Shown: positions 9,180-18,654, counted from the stretch's first letter. The stretch is 64,000 nucleotides of DNA from DASSUW01 sp963835525 (GCA_963835525.1 CAWIFM010000008.1:558001-622000); one strand, 5' to 3'. The notes: generated by a model from the letters alone, not told the origin. A program made the numbers and translations.

Positions 9180-11451
9180 TCACGTGCCCGACACCTGCAC
9201 CGCGAGCGTCCGGGACACGCTCGTCTCGAAGGGATAGCCGGCTTCCTTCGGGAGTCGGACTCGGAACCGGTAGCGCTGGACTCCCCGGGTGCGCTGGAAG
9301 CGGTAGCGGCTCGACCAGCGCCCCAGCGCGTCGCTGCGCGTCGTGCGGAACGTCTGCCAGCGGTCGGTGAACCGGACTTGGATCTCGACGAGCTTGCCGG
9401 CGGCGGGCACAGGCAGGCCCCGCACCCTTCCGCGGAACTTGATCGCCTGCCCGTTCCGGACGCGACTCCGGCTCACCTTGGCCGAGGTCGTCGCCGGCAC
9501 GCGCAGCTTGAGCGTCGTCTGCGTCGGCAGAGCCTGCGACGAGCCCGCGTACGCGAGTCGCAGATCCTGCGACCGAGTACCGACCACGTAGGTTCGGAAT
9601 CGGCCGTTGGCATCCGTCGTGACGGTGTCCGATGACCTGGTCCGCGGCGAACAGGTGAAGTGCTGCGCCGGCGATCGCCCGGCCCTCATTGGTCGCCAGG
9701 CGACCAGCGATTGCCGCACGCTGCTCGTATCCCACAAGGGCAGCTGGACGTAGCACCACCATGGTTCCGCGCCGTCTGCCGGGTCTGCGGACGGTGCGCT
9801 CGAACCCGGCTTCAATAGTCGCCGGCTTCCGCAGCGGGAGCGTGACCGCCATCGGCTGACCGTCGCCACGGCGATCCTGTGTCGTCTGATTTCCGGCCCG
9901 GTCGCTCGCGTGAGCCCTGAGGAGGTACGCGCCCGGCGGGAGCGTCGCATCGTCGATACGCGCCACGAGCCGACCGTCATCGTGACCCGTGGGCAGGGAT
10001 TGCCAGGCCGTGGTGCCGGCAGGAGCGATGTCGATCGCGCCGCCGGCCACTCCCGACAGGTCGTCTGTCGCGTGCGCGGCGACGAGCGTCGGGTCGGCGG
10101 GGTCCGGCGACTCGAACGCAAGCTTCGGCGGCTCCGGGTCGTACCGCAGGGTCACGGGAACCGAACGGTGCGCCTCGCTCTGGTTGCCTGCGGCATCCGT
10201 GCGCCAGACCGAGAGCTTCCACTCGCCCGGTCCTGGCACGGTCAAGGGCAGCCGGGAGATGCCGGGCGCCGCCTGTGTGTCGCGGCTGCACGAGTTCGCG
10301 TCGTGCGCGTCGCACAGCTTGTAGTCGGCTGCGACGATGGGCGCACGGTCGCCTTCGTCGGGGTTCTCCCAGACTGCGGTCCAGGCGTTCTGGTTGCGCC
10401 ATTGATCGCCGCCGTCGAGAGCGACGTCGACGCGGGCGGGCGCGGTGTTGTCGATCCGCGCCACGAGCGGCTCCGAGGACGCCGTGTTCGATGCCGCGTC
10501 CTCGGCCTGCACAACAAGCTGCTGCGTTCCTTCGGCCAGTCGCAATCGTCTGCACGCCGATCTGGCCCGGGCCGTTCGGACACGGTTGCAGCGCAGTGAA
10601 ATCGCCGCCCGGGGCGGTGAGGGACACGACCTCGTATCAGCGCCCTGCAGTCGGCTCCGCCGATCACAGGTTGGGCGCGCTCGACGCCGATGTTGTCCGA
10701 AGCGGTGTAGTTCAGCGGCTGATCACCCCGGACCCACGCGCCGGCGGCCAGCGGCGTATCGCCGAGGATCTGCACGGTCGGTGGCTTGTACGTCCTTGAG
10801 AAGGACTTTGGCCTGGAGAGTCTGGATGTAGTTCGTGCTCTTCGCTGAGCACCAGTTCTGCTTGCCCTTACCGATGCACTTGATCCGCTGCATGATCGCG
10901 GTGGCTCCGGGAATGGAATGCGTCGTCTCCTTGGCCGCGGCGATCTGCACCCGCCCAGGGCGCGCGCAGTCGCGGTTGGCCTTGCCGTTGAACAGCATGG
11001 TCGGCTTGCTCCCTGGGACCACCGCCCACGTCTGCATTGCGTAGCGGCAGTCGACACGGCGCATCCGGGCGTCCCAGGTGAACGCGAGTATCTCGGTGCC
11101 GGACGGCGCGACGATGCCCACCTGGGCCATCGAACCCGCCTTCACCTGGCGCCGGCCGCCGATGTTCTGGGTGACCACGCCTCGGAGCCCGTCTCCGTGC
11201 TTGCCGCAGGCGTATCTGATCCTCATGCCCTTGTTGTTGGTGAAGTTGCTGAATGCGCTCACGCTGCGTCCATCGCGGTCGGACCAGCAGTTCGCGACGG
11301 CGTAGGTCCCGACCGCTGACGATTGCGCGTGCGTGGCGGACGGAATGACCGACAGGACGCACAGCGCTACTGGGAGGGCCAGGACGCGCAGCGTCGTCGA
11401 GGCGACGACGCAGTAGAAGAGGGCGGTCAGGACGGCTTTGAGGCGGGACAT
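9180..11451 (-). pseudogene. Large secreted Ig-like/regulatory-domain protein (four frameshifts)
   Basis: One gene can be followed across three frames. It opens MSRLKAVLTALFYCVVA with a signal peptide ending near PSATHA. A Cys-containing domain follows (YAVANCWSDRDGRSVSAFSN), then Ig-like repeats (TVQILGDTPLAAGAWVRGD; ARIDNTAPARVDVALDGG; DPEPPKLAFESPDPADP), then a carboxypeptidase-regulatory-like stretch (TVTTDANGRFRTYV) and a final Ig-like domain (LPVPAAGKLVEIQVRFTDRW). Extra bases near 10800, 10637, 10542 and 9637 break it; repaired, it encodes 755 aa. It is probably a wall-associated adhesin or shell protein. The ATG shares one base with the sigma-factor TGA (TGATG), so it is coupled to that regulator. 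Confidence 0.7.
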
Positions 11452-12704
11452 CACGGCAAGAACTCCTGCTCGGCGGGGCTGAACGACTCGGACGCGGTCT
11501 TGGGCGGCGTCGGTGGGGGTTGGGAGGCGGTGGCTGCTGATGGCTTCGCCGTGCTGGCGGCGGGCGCCTGGTTCTCGAAGCCGAACTCGCGGGGTGCTGC
11601 TTCCTTCTTGGCCTCGCGGCGACGTGCGCGTGCCGTGGAGGCCTTGGGCTTCGGAGCGGGCGCGGTCTCCGCCGTCGACGACAACGCGGCCTTGGTGACG
11701 ACCGGTGGCTCGCGCTTGGCGGGTGGCGCTTCGCGTGGGCGCTCCTTGCGGGGCGCTCGGTCGTGCTTCGCGCTGCACTCGCGCCGGCTTGTCGCCGCCG
11801 AGGCCGGGAGCCCGCCGTTGACGACGCAGACGGTTCCCACGCCGGCGCCGCCGAGGCACAGGCCGAGCACGGCTCCGACCGTCGCGATGCGGCCGCCGCC
11901 CCCGCCGGCGCTGGCGAGCCCGGTGCCGGTGGCGAGGTCTGACGCCTGGGCTCGGTGGAACAGCGCGGTGATCTCGTGCTTGAGGCTGGTGAGCGCGAAG
12001 ATCGGCGAGAACAGGGACGCTCGGCGGAGCCTGGAGACGTGCAGCTCGCGGACCGTGGCTCGGCAGGCGTTGCAGTGGCGCAGGTGGGGCCGGATCTGAA
12101 GCACCTGGGCCGTCGTCGCCGAGCCCGCGCTCAAGGCTTGGACGATGGGCTCGAAGCGCTCGCACTCCTCGCCGGCCTCGATGCCGTTGTAGGCGTTGAT
12201 GAACCGGCGCCGGCCCTCGGTTACAGCGCGGTTGACCTTGGTGTAGGACCAGCCGTTGCGCTCTCCGATCTCCGCGTAGGAGAGGCCGTGCGCCCTCATC
12301 ATCAGCGCCTTGGCCTCGTCCGGCTTCAAAGCTCGCAACGCCTCTGCCGAGCGGCGGACGCGCTCCTCGGAGACGAGCTTCTCCTCGACGCTGCGCTCCA
12401 CCGCGGGGACGAACGCATCGAGGTCGAGCTCGTCGCTCGCTACCGACTCCACGCGGGCGCGTCGGATCGCCATCGCCTCGTGGCGGACGACGACCTTCAG
12501 CCACGCGACCTCGGTCGCGCGATCCACCGAGTCGACCCGCCGGACGAAGATCTCCAGGGCGCGCTGGTACGCGTCGAGCGCGTCGTCGTGGCACAGGGAG
12601 GCCTGACGGGCGACGCGCATCAGCGTCCGTTCGTGGCGTGCGACGAGGTCGGTTACGCGCGCATGCGACTCGTCGGCGAGAGCGTCGATCCTTGCGGCAG
12701 CCAA
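11451..12704 (-). CDS. ECF sigma factor fused to zinc finger, TM helix and extracellular tail
   Basis: Sigma-70 region 2 (LMRVARQASLCHDDALDAYQ, about residues 28-85) and region 4 (LSYAEIGERNGWSYTKVNRA, about 140-160) identify an extracytoplasmic-function sigma factor. Instead of ending there, the protein continues with a zinc-binding anti-sigma-like motif (PHLRHCNACRATVREL), a membrane helix (IATVGAVLGLCLGGAGVGTV, about 272-293) and a Lys/Pro/Ala-rich outer tail. Sigma factor, inhibitor and sensor thus appear in one polypeptide, as described for some actinobacterial ECF groups. The start is uncertain: TTG 12704 lies behind GGAGGGG and is preferred, while the frame stays open to 12836. It heads the envelope operon and probably controls it. 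Confidence 0.8.
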   Translation of the reverse strand: MAAARIDALADESHARVTDLVARHERTLMRVARQASLCHDDALDAYQRALEIFVRRVDSVDRATEVAWLKVVVRHEAMAIRRARVESVASDELDLDAFVPAVERSVEEKLVSEERVRRSAEALRALKPDEAKALMMRAHGLSYAEIGERNGWSYTKVNRAVTEGRRRFINAYNGIEAGEECERFEPIVQALSAGSATTAQVLQIRPHLRHCNACRATVRELHVSRLRRASLFSPIFALTSLKHEITALFHRAQASDLATGTGLASAGGGGGRIATVGAVLGLCLGGAGVGTVCVVNGGLPASAATSRRECSAKHDRAPRKERPREAPPAKREPPVVTKAALSSTAETAPAPKPKASTARARRREAKKEAAPREFGFENQAPAASTAKPSAATASQPPPTPPKTASESFSPAEQEFLP

Positions 12705-12915
12705 CGGCAATACCCCTCCGGGTGTGACTCGAGATTCAGGATTGGAGCCACGCTCGCCGTCGGCTCCAGCACGATCTAGCGGAAACCGGCCTGCTGTAGG
12801 CCCCACTTTGCGGGAAAAGATCCGCAAATTGCGCAAGATTTCGAACTACTCAGACACGCGCAGACCGGTGAGTTGATCGGGTCAACACGCCTGGCGCGGG
12901 GTGAGCCGCGTTACC

Positions 12916-12921
12916 TATAGT
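12916..12921 (+). promoter_or_regulatory. Candidate leaderless -10 box (TATAGT) of the CBS gene
   Basis: TATAGT ends 7 nt before the ATG at 12929, so a transcript would begin at or next to the start codon. No ribosome-binding site lies in between. A GTTGA-TCGGG-TCAAC inverted repeat at 12872-12886 lies upstream. Confidence 0.55.
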
Positions 12922-12928
12922 CAGCCGT

Positions 12929-14313
12929 ATGAGCTCGTCCACGACAGCGGCCGACATCAAGGATTCGATCCTCGACACGGTCGGCGAGACTCCGCTGGTG
13001 CGGCTCAGCCGGATCGGCTCCGGCGTCGCGCCGCAGCTGGTGGCCAAGCTGGAGTACTTCAACCCGGGCGGGTCGATCAAGGACCGCGTCGCCATGCGGC
13101 TCGTCGACGCCGCCGAACGCGACGGCCGGCTCCGGCCTGGCGGCACGATCATCGAGCCGACGTCCGGCAACACCGGCACCGGCCTGGCCATCGCCGCCCG
13201 CCTGAAGGGCTACCGCGTGATCGCGGTGATGCCGGACAAGATGTCGAAGGAGAAGATCGACCTCCTGCGCGCCTACGGCGCCGAGGTCGTCGTGGCGCCC
13301 ACCGACGTGAGCCCGGACTCGCCGCAGTCCTACTACCGCGTCGCCGACCGCCTGACCGAGGAGATCCCCGGCGCCTTCCAGCCCAACCAGTACCGCAACC
13401 CCGCCAATCCCCAGACGCACTACGAGACGACCGGCCCGGAGCTGTGGCGCCAGTCGGGCGGCAAGATCACCCACCTCGTCGTCGGCGTCGGCACCGGCGG
13501 CACCATCACCGGCGTCGCCCGCTACCTCAGAGAGCAGAACCCCGACATCGAGGTGATCGGCGCGGACCCCGTCGGCAGCATCTACTCCAACGAGGAGGTC
13601 CACCCGTACCTCGTCGAGGGCGTGGGGGAGGACTTCTGGCCGGAGACCTACGACCCGTCCGTGGTCAGCCGCTACGTCACGGTCAGCGACAAGGACAGCT
13701 TCCTCACAACACGCGCCTCGCCGCCGAGGAGGGCCTCCTGGTCGGCGGCTCGTGCGGCCTCGCCGTCCACGCCGCACTCGAGGTCGCCAGAGACATCGAC
13801 GACCCCGAGGCGATGGTGGCCACGATCCTGCCCGACGGCGGCCGCGCCTACCTCTCCAAGATCTTCAACGACGCCTGGATGAGCCAGTACGGCTTCCTGG
13901 AGCGATCGGCCGACCGCACGGTCGGCGACGTCCTGTTCGCCAAGACGGCGGCCGGCGAGATCCCGCCGTTCGTGACCGTGCAGACGCACCAGAAGGTCAA
14001 GGACGCGATCAGCCTGCTGCACGAGCACCGCGTCTCGCAGCTGCCGGTGGTCTCCGGGACTGACGTCAACACCGTGGTCGGCAGCGTGGGAGAGCGGGGG
14101 CTGCTCAAGCGCGCGATCGACAACCCCGGCCTGATGGGCGCCGAGATCGTCGACGTGATGGAGCCGCCCTTCCCGGCCGTGTCCACCACCGACCCGGTGC
14201 GCGAGGCGGTCGAGCTGCTGTCCGGCGAGGGCCAGGCCCTCACGGTGACCGAGCAGGGCAGGCCGGTCGGGATCATGACCCGCGCCGACCTGCTTGAGTC
14301 ACTGGCCTCATGA
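12929..14313 (+). CDS. cbs: Cystathionine beta-synthase (one frameshift)
   Basis: PLP enzyme joining serine (or an activated serine) and homocysteine into cystathionine, the first step of reverse transsulfuration. The fold-type II core has the PLP lysine in NPGGSIKDR (K51), the substrate loop PTSGNTGTG and the phosphate loop GVGTGGTITG. Two CBS domains follow (about residues 340-460; GEIPPFVTVQTHQKVKDAISLL and MEPPFPAVSTTDPVREA). One C is missing near 13713-13715; restoring it gives FLTTRRLAAEEGLLVGGSCG and an unbroken 461-aa protein, the usual actinobacterial length. Its TGA overlaps the next ATG as ATGA. A housekeeping gene broken by one base suggests a sequence error. Confidence 0.92.
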
Positions 14314-15401
14314 GCCGCCGCTTTGCCACCCGCGCCGTCCACGCCGGCCTGGAGCCCGATCCGGGCTTCGGCGACGTCGTGCCCGCCATCCACCAGTCGT
14401 CGACCTACGTTCAGAAGGCTCCGGGGGAGCCCGTGGGGGACTTCGACTACTCGCGCAGCGCCAACCCCACGCGCAGCGCGCTCGAGCGCGCGCTCGGGGA
14501 GTTGGAGGGCGGCCTGGCGTCGGCCTACAGCAGCGGCATGGCCGCCGAGCACGCGCTGATCACCGCAGTGGCGGCGGCCGGCGACCACGTCGTGATCCCC
14601 GACGACCTCTACGGCGGCACCTACCGGCTCGTCGACAAGGTGCTCAACCGCTGGGGCCTGCGCTACACGATGGTCGACCAGACCGACCTCGCCGCCGTCG
14701 AGGCCGCGGTCGGCGACGACACGAAGCTGATCTGGGTCGAGACGCCCACGAACCCGACGCTCAAGGTGGTCGACGTCGAGGCGATCGTGGCCCGCAAGCG
14801 CGGCGCGCTCGTGGCGGTCGACAACACGTTCGCCACGCCGGTCTACCAGCGCCCGCTCGACCTCGGGGCCGACGCCTCCGTCTACTCCACCACCAAGTAC
14901 ATCGGCGGGCACTCGGATGCGGTCGGCGGCGCGCTGGTCGTCAAGGAGGCCGCGCTGCACGAGGCCGTGAAGTTCGTGCAGAACGCGGTCGGCGCGGTGC
15001 CCGGGCCGCTCGACGCCTTCCTCGTCCTCCGAGGCATCCGCACGCTCCACCTGCGGATGGCAGCGCACAGCGAGAACGCGCGTGCGGTCAGCGAGTGGCT
15101 GAAGACGATCGACGGAGTCAGCGACGTCCGCTGGCCCGGCTTCTCCGGCATGGTCTCCTTCCGCCATCCCGACGCCAGCCGCATCGCCGCCGCCACCGAG
15201 CTCTTCAGCCTCGCCGAGTCACTCGGCGGCGTGGAGTCGCTGATCGAGGTGCCGCAGGCGATGACGCACCAGTCGGTCGAGGATTCGGCCGCGGCCGTCC
15301 CGAAGGACCTCATCCGTCTGAGCTGCGGCATCGAGGCCGCCGAGGACCTCGTCGAGGATCTCGCGCGGGCGATCGGCGCGCCGGTGCCCGCGAGCGTCTG
15401 A
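14310..15401 (+). CDS. Cystathionine gamma-synthase/lyase
   Basis: Cys/Met-metabolism PLP enzyme of fold type I, 363 aa. It has the family signature around the PLP lysine (SVYSTTKYIGGHSD, K196), the cofactor-binding SSGMAAEHAL, and WVETPTNPTLKVVD with VDNTFATP. It ends with SCGIEAAEDLVEDL, typical of MetB/CGL. It is translationally coupled to cystathionine beta-synthase, which favours the lyase direction (cystathionine to cysteine) in this operon. Synthase activity with O-acylhomoserine cannot be excluded from sequence. Four bases separate its stop from the convergent Fic gene. Confidence 0.92.
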   Translation: MSRRFATRAVHAGLEPDPGFGDVVPAIHQSSTYVQKAPGEPVGDFDYSRSANPTRSALERALGELEGGLASAYSSGMAAEHALITAVAAAGDHVVIPDDLYGGTYRLVDKVLNRWGLRYTMVDQTDLAAVEAAVGDDTKLIWVETPTNPTLKVVDVEAIVARKRGALVAVDNTFATPVYQRPLDLGADASVYSTTKYIGGHSDAVGGALVVKEAALHEAVKFVQNAVGAVPGPLDAFLVLRGIRTLHLRMAAHSENARAVSEWLKTIDGVSDVRWPGFSGMVSFRHPDASRIAAATELFSLAESLGGVESLIEVPQAMTHQSVEDSAAAVPKDLIRLSCGIEAAEDLVEDLARAIGAPVPASV

Positions 15402-15405
15402 CGGG

Positions 15406-16566
15406 TCACTGCTCGAGGAGCAGCGCGAGGTACGCGTCGTAGACGTACAGCCTGCCGCGCTTGCGCCCGCTCACCTCGCGCAGGATGTTCGCCTCCTCCA
15501 GCCGGGCGAGTGCCGCGTTGATGGTCGGCGCGCTGAGCCCAAGGTGCTCCGACGCGACACGAGAAGAAAGCGCGATGCGCCGGCCGGCCAGCTCGTGGAC
15601 GCGCAACGCGGACGGCGCGCCGCGACCGAACTCGTGGATCGTCTCCCGGTCGCGCTCGATCAGCGCCCTGATCCCGCGAGCGGTCGCGGTCGCTGAAGCA
15701 GCGACGGCGATGACTCCTTCGAGGAAGAACTCCAGCCACTCCTCCCAGGCGCCTTCGGTGCGAACGGCCTGGAGGCGGTCGTAGTAGGTGTCGCGGTGCT
15801 CCTTGAAGTAGAGGCTGAGGTACAGCAGCGGCTGCTGCAGCACGCGCTCAGAAGTCAGCAAGAGGGTGATCAGGAGTCGCCCGACACGTCCGTTTCCATC
15901 CAGGAAGGGATGGATCGTCTCGAACTGCGCGTGGGCGAGGGCGGCCTTGATGAGGATCGGCGTGTCGTCGTGTAGGAACTTCTCGAGATCGCTCATCGCC
16001 GGCGCGACCTCGGGTGGCGGCGGCGGAACGAACCGGGCATTGCCGGGGCGGGTGCCCCCCAGCCAGTTCTGGGTCCGCCGGAACTCCCCGGGCGCCTTGT
16101 CGCCTCCACGCACGCCTCGCATGAGCCTTTCGTGGACCTCGCGCAGCAGCCGATTGCTGAGCGGCAGCTCGCCCGACTGGATGCGAGCTAGACCGTGGTT
16201 CATGGCGGCGATGTAGTTCGAGGTCTGCTCAACGTCATCGAGCGGCGCACCCGGCGCGCCTTCGTTCTCGAACAGCAGCAGGTCCGACAGCGAGGACTGG
16301 GTGCCCTCGATCTGCGAGGAGAGCACCGCCTCCTTGCGGATGTAGGAGTAGAGGAATTGCGTTGGATCCGGCAGCAGGACGGTGACGGCGTCCAAGCGCC
16401 CGAGAGCCTGATTGGCCTCATCGAGAAGGCTCTGCAGCCGGGTGTCGATCCGCAGCGGCGGGTCCGGGGGCAGCGGCGCGGGCACGAAGGCGTCATAGCC
16501 GTCGGGCCCGCTCTGAGCCGGCACCAGACGACCTGCTCTCTCGACCGTCTCGATCACTGGCTGCAT
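15406..16566 (-). CDS. Fic-family AMP-transferase with N-terminal inhibitory helix and C-terminal wHTH
   Basis: Predicted to modify target-protein hydroxyls with AMP (or a related nucleotide group). The catalytic loop is HPFLDGNGRVGR, matching the HxFx(D/E)GNGRxxR motif. An N-terminal inhibitory-helix motif SSQIEG fits (S/T)xxxE(G/N), marking an autoinhibited class II Fic. PPPPPEV precedes a Fic domain with a flap region (GGTRPGNARFVPPP). The C-terminus (LSSRVASEHLGLSAPTINAALARLEEANILREV) is a winged helix, suggesting DNA binding and autoregulation. The start may be ATG 16566 (386 aa) or GTG 16557, the latter better spaced from AAAGG. No antitoxin-like neighbour is present. Confidence 0.9.
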   Translation of the reverse strand: MQPVIETVERAGRLVPAQSGPDGYDAFVPAPLPPDPPLRIDTRLQSLLDEANQALGRLDAVTVLLPDPTQFLYSYIRKEAVLSSQIEGTQSSLSDLLLFENEGAPGAPLDDVEQTSNYIAAMNHGLARIQSGELPLSNRLLREVHERLMRGVRGGDKAPGEFRRTQNWLGGTRPGNARFVPPPPPEVAPAMSDLEKFLHDDTPILIKAALAHAQFETIHPFLDGNGRVGRLLITLLLTSERVLQQPLLYLSLYFKEHRDTYYDRLQAVRTEGAWEEWLEFFLEGVIAVAASATATARGIRALIERDRETIHEFGRGAPSALRVHELAGRRIALSSRVASEHLGLSAPTINAALARLEEANILREVSGRKRGRLYVYDAYLALLLEQ

Positions 16567-16636
16567 CCTTTACCAAGCATCGGCGTTAGTAAAGGATACG
16601 GGGTTTCCCTTTATTAGGGGCTGGCGCTGCTAAAGG
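16565..16636. promoter_or_regulatory. Four CCTTTA-type half-sites upstream of the Fic gene
   Basis: Two inverted pairs of a CCTTTAnnA(A/G) half-site lie in 72 bp: ATCCTTTACCAAG (16565-16577) facing its near-complement at 16584-16597, and CCTTTATTAG (16608-16617) facing CTGCTAAAGG (16627-16636). The first overlaps the Fic start codon. This arrangement is typical of a dimeric repressor's operator. The winged helix of the Fic protein itself is the obvious candidate binder (inference). Confidence 0.55.
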
Positions 16637-16680
16637 TTCGCGGGCTCAAGGGCATCCAGCGGTGTCCGATTCATCGGGGG

Positions 16681-17289
16681 ATGCGTCTTCTTCTCCCGGT
16701 GATCATCTTCGCGCTGTTCACGACCAGCGCCCACGCCCTCCCCAAGCTTCCCGACCCGCTCCCGCCGGTCGCCGACAACCCCGCCGACGAGCTGCTCGAC
16801 GTCGCGATCGAGGACTCGCGCTACGACCGCGCCAGCAAATGCGCCAAGCGCACCAAGCCCGGCGTCGTAGCCATGACCGAGTGGCTCGCCGAGAACACGC
16901 GCGGCGTGTTCTGGGGCTCCTACCGCTGCGAGAAGTGGGGCAAGGACTCCGCCTCGCTGCACGCCGAGAACCGCGCCATCGACTGGCACCTCGCCGTCGC
17001 CGTCAAGGCCGACCGCAAGGCCGCCGACAAGCTCTTCCGCCTCCTGCTGGCGCCCGACGCCAACGGCAACCCGCAGGCGCTCGCCCGCCGCATGGGCGTG
17101 CAGGAGCTGATCTGGGATTGCGGGTACTGGGGTGCCGGGATGAGCACCTTCGAGCCGTACAGCCCGTGCTACACCAAGCGTGGCAAGTTGCGCAAGCACG
17201 TGAACAAGACGATCGCGCACCGCGACCACATCCACATCGGGATGAGCAAGCCGGGCGCGAAGGCACAGACGAGCTTCTGGACGTCGTGA
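16681..17289 (+). CDS. Secreted M15-like (VanY/extensin-type) metal-dependent wall peptidase
   Basis: A 202-aa exported protein: signal peptide MRLLLPVIIFALFTTSAHA, then a Cys-containing domain. The pattern SLHAENRAIDWH (residues 92-103) matches the SxHxxGxAxD zinc-ligand motif of M15 D,D-carboxypeptidases, and AHRDHIHIG (179-187) supplies the final HxH. The order of ligands supports a zinc peptidase acting on peptidoglycan peptides. Sequence similarity beyond the motifs is only recalled, so substrate is open. The stop overlaps the following NlpC/P60 gene (GTGA), so two wall-active enzymes are made together. Confidence 0.72.
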   Translation: MRLLLPVIIFALFTTSAHALPKLPDPLPPVADNPADELLDVAIEDSRYDRASKCAKRTKPGVVAMTEWLAENTRGVFWGSYRCEKWGKDSASLHAENRAIDWHLAVAVKADRKAADKLFRLLLAPDANGNPQALARRMGVQELIWDCGYWGAGMSTFEPYSPCYTKRGKLRKHVNKTIAHRDHIHIGMSKPGAKAQTSFWTS

Positions 17290-17984
17290 GGCGACGGCTG
17301 GTCATGCTCGCTGTCGGACTCGCGGCGGTCGCCGCGGGCGTCGTCGCGCTGGGCGCGTCCGGCGACGAGCCGCGCGCCAGGGCACAGACCGCCGCCGTCA
17401 AGAAGTCCGAGCTGCCGCCGCTGCCGAAGCTGCGCCCCAAGGTCGTCGAGCCGGTGGCCGGTGACGCCGGCACCGCCGACGTCGGCCCCGACCCCGGGCT
17501 CGAGGACGCCGGCCCCAAGCCGACCGCGCCGGCCTCGGCCGGCGTGACGCCGCGCCGCACGGGCCACACCGACATCACGAAGGCCACCGCGCTGCCCAAC
17601 GGGATCGCCCTGCCTCCGCTCGAGGCGCCCGAGGAGGTCAAGCAGATCATCGAGGCGGGCAACATCATCGCCCGCTCGCCGTACAAGTGGGGCGGCGGCC
17701 ACGGCAAGTGGCTCGACAACGGCTACGACTGCTCCGGCTCGGTCTCCTTCGCGCTGGCCGCCGCCGGGCTGCTCGAGGGCCCGATGGCCTCCGGGCCGCT
17801 GATGAGCTGGGGCAAGCCCGGCAAGGGGAAGTGGGTGACCATCTACGCCCACTCCGGCCACGTCTTCATGGAGGTCGCCGGCGTCCTGTTCGATACGTCG
17901 AACGCGCGTGTGGCCGGTTCGCGCTGGGGCAACCAGATGCGCTCCACGGCCGGCTTCGTCGCCCGCCATCCGGCCGGTCTCTAG
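17286..17984 (+). CDS. Secreted NlpC/P60-like peptidoglycan hydrolase
   Basis: Starts at GTG 17286, overlapping the previous TGA; the signal peptide is MRRRLVMLAVGLAAVAAGVV. A low-complexity Pro/Asp-rich linker leads to the catalytic domain, with YKWGGGHGKW, GYDCSGSVSFAL (Cys about residue 149) and the His in HSGHVFMEV (about 191). These are the Cys/His pair of NlpC/P60 endopeptidases that cut D-Glu-DAP-type cross-peptide bonds. It is a paralog of the enzyme at 37059 but lacks the peptidoglycan-binding domain and the riboswitch seen there. Confidence 0.82.
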   Translation: MRRRLVMLAVGLAAVAAGVVALGASGDEPRARAQTAAVKKSELPPLPKLRPKVVEPVAGDAGTADVGPDPGLEDAGPKPTAPASAGVTPRRTGHTDITKATALPNGIALPPLEAPEEVKQIIEAGNIIARSPYKWGGGHGKWLDNGYDCSGSVSFALAAAGLLEGPMASGPLMSWGKPGKGKWVTIYAHSGHVFMEVAGVLFDTSNARVAGSRWGNQMRSTAGFVARHPAGL

Positions 17985-18074
17985 GCGTTGGGGTGAGCAC
18001 CCTATGCAAGGTCACGGACCCAGAGCCGATGAAGTGATTGAAGCGTGCCCCTCCTGTCGTCGAGAAGGTTCCTG

Positions 18075-18329
18075 ATGACCCGCTCCCACGAAATCCACGA
18101 CTATTCCGACGGACCGCCGCCTGAGGTCCTCGAGGAAGTCGCGGCTGCGTGGGAGCGGGCTCAGGAGCCGCTCCCCGGCGACCTCGAGCTGTGGTTCGCC
18201 TCCGAGCCGGCCCTCGGCCGGGCGTGGGCGGAGCTGCGACTCGACGACGGCGAGCTGATGACCGCCATCAGCGCGTCCGAGGCGCTTGCCCTCGCGTGCG
18301 GTGACGCCAGGATGGCCGTCGCCGTGTAA
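18075..18329 (+). CDS. Small acidic hypothetical protein
   Basis: An 84-aa protein from ATG 18075 with GAGAAGG upstream. It is soluble and acidic, rich in Glu, Ala and Leu (PPPEVLEEVAAAWERAQEPL), with no cysteine pair, membrane segment or recognised domain. Codon use matches its neighbours. It is followed 30 bp later by a basic Ala/Lys/Pro-rich protein on the same strand. No function is assigned. Confidence 0.55.
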   Translation: MTRSHEIHDYSDGPPPEVLEEVAAAWERAQEPLPGDLELWFASEPALGRAWAELRLDDGELMTAISASEALALACGDARMAVAV

Positions 18330-18359
18330 CGCGTCTGCGGGCCGGGAAGGGTGGCCCGT

Positions 18360-18653
18360 ATGGCGATCAAACCGAAGCAGATCCTCGACACGGCCGTAGA
18401 CGTCGGAAAGTCCGCCGTCGGCGCGGCCGAACGCCGCATACGTGGACGCAAGAGCGACGGACCGTCCGGCGCTCCGTCCACGGTCGGCGCTGCCAAGCCC
18501 GGCACCGCCGGTGGACCAAAGTCGTCCACCGCGCCGAAGCGCAAGCCGAAGGCAAAGGCGAAGCCGCGCAAGCCGGCCAAGAAGCGCGCCAACGCGACAC
18601 GCGCCGCGGCGAGCAGCGGCACGCAGGTCAAGAAGGCGGCAAAGAAGGCGTAG
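18360..18653 (+). CDS. Basic Lys/Ala/Pro-rich histone-H1-like small protein
   Basis: A 97-aa protein from ATG 18360 behind GAAGGG. A short N-terminal segment (KPKQILDTAVDVGKSAVGAAE) is followed by a disordered tail dominated by Lys, Ala, Pro and Arg (KRKPKAKAKPRKPAKK). This composition resembles the C-terminal tails of bacterial HU/H1-like nucleoid proteins, so non-specific nucleic-acid binding is plausible. No folded HU domain is present. The function is inferred from composition only. Confidence 0.55.
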   Translation: MAIKPKQILDTAVDVGKSAVGAAERRIRGRKSDGPSGAPSTVGAAKPGTAGGPKSSTAPKRKPKAKAKPRKPAKKRANATRAAASSGTQVKKAAKKA

Positions 18654-18654
18654 G

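Noticed and set aside
8504..11451. Three or more short independent genes in the envelope operon
   Set aside because: The pieces join through single-base changes into two proteins with continuous domain order and good signal peptides, so separate genes are less likely.
12872..12886. GTTGA-TCGGG-TCAAC inverted repeat upstream of cystathionine beta-synthase as a promoter -35 or operator
   Set aside because: It lies 30 bp from the -10 box, too far for a -35, and is short enough to occur by chance; mentioned only as context.
15406..16566. Fic gene as part of a toxin-antitoxin pair
   Set aside because: No antitoxin-like small gene is adjacent and the protein carries its own inhibitory SSQIEG helix, so a class II, self-inhibited Fic is the better reading.
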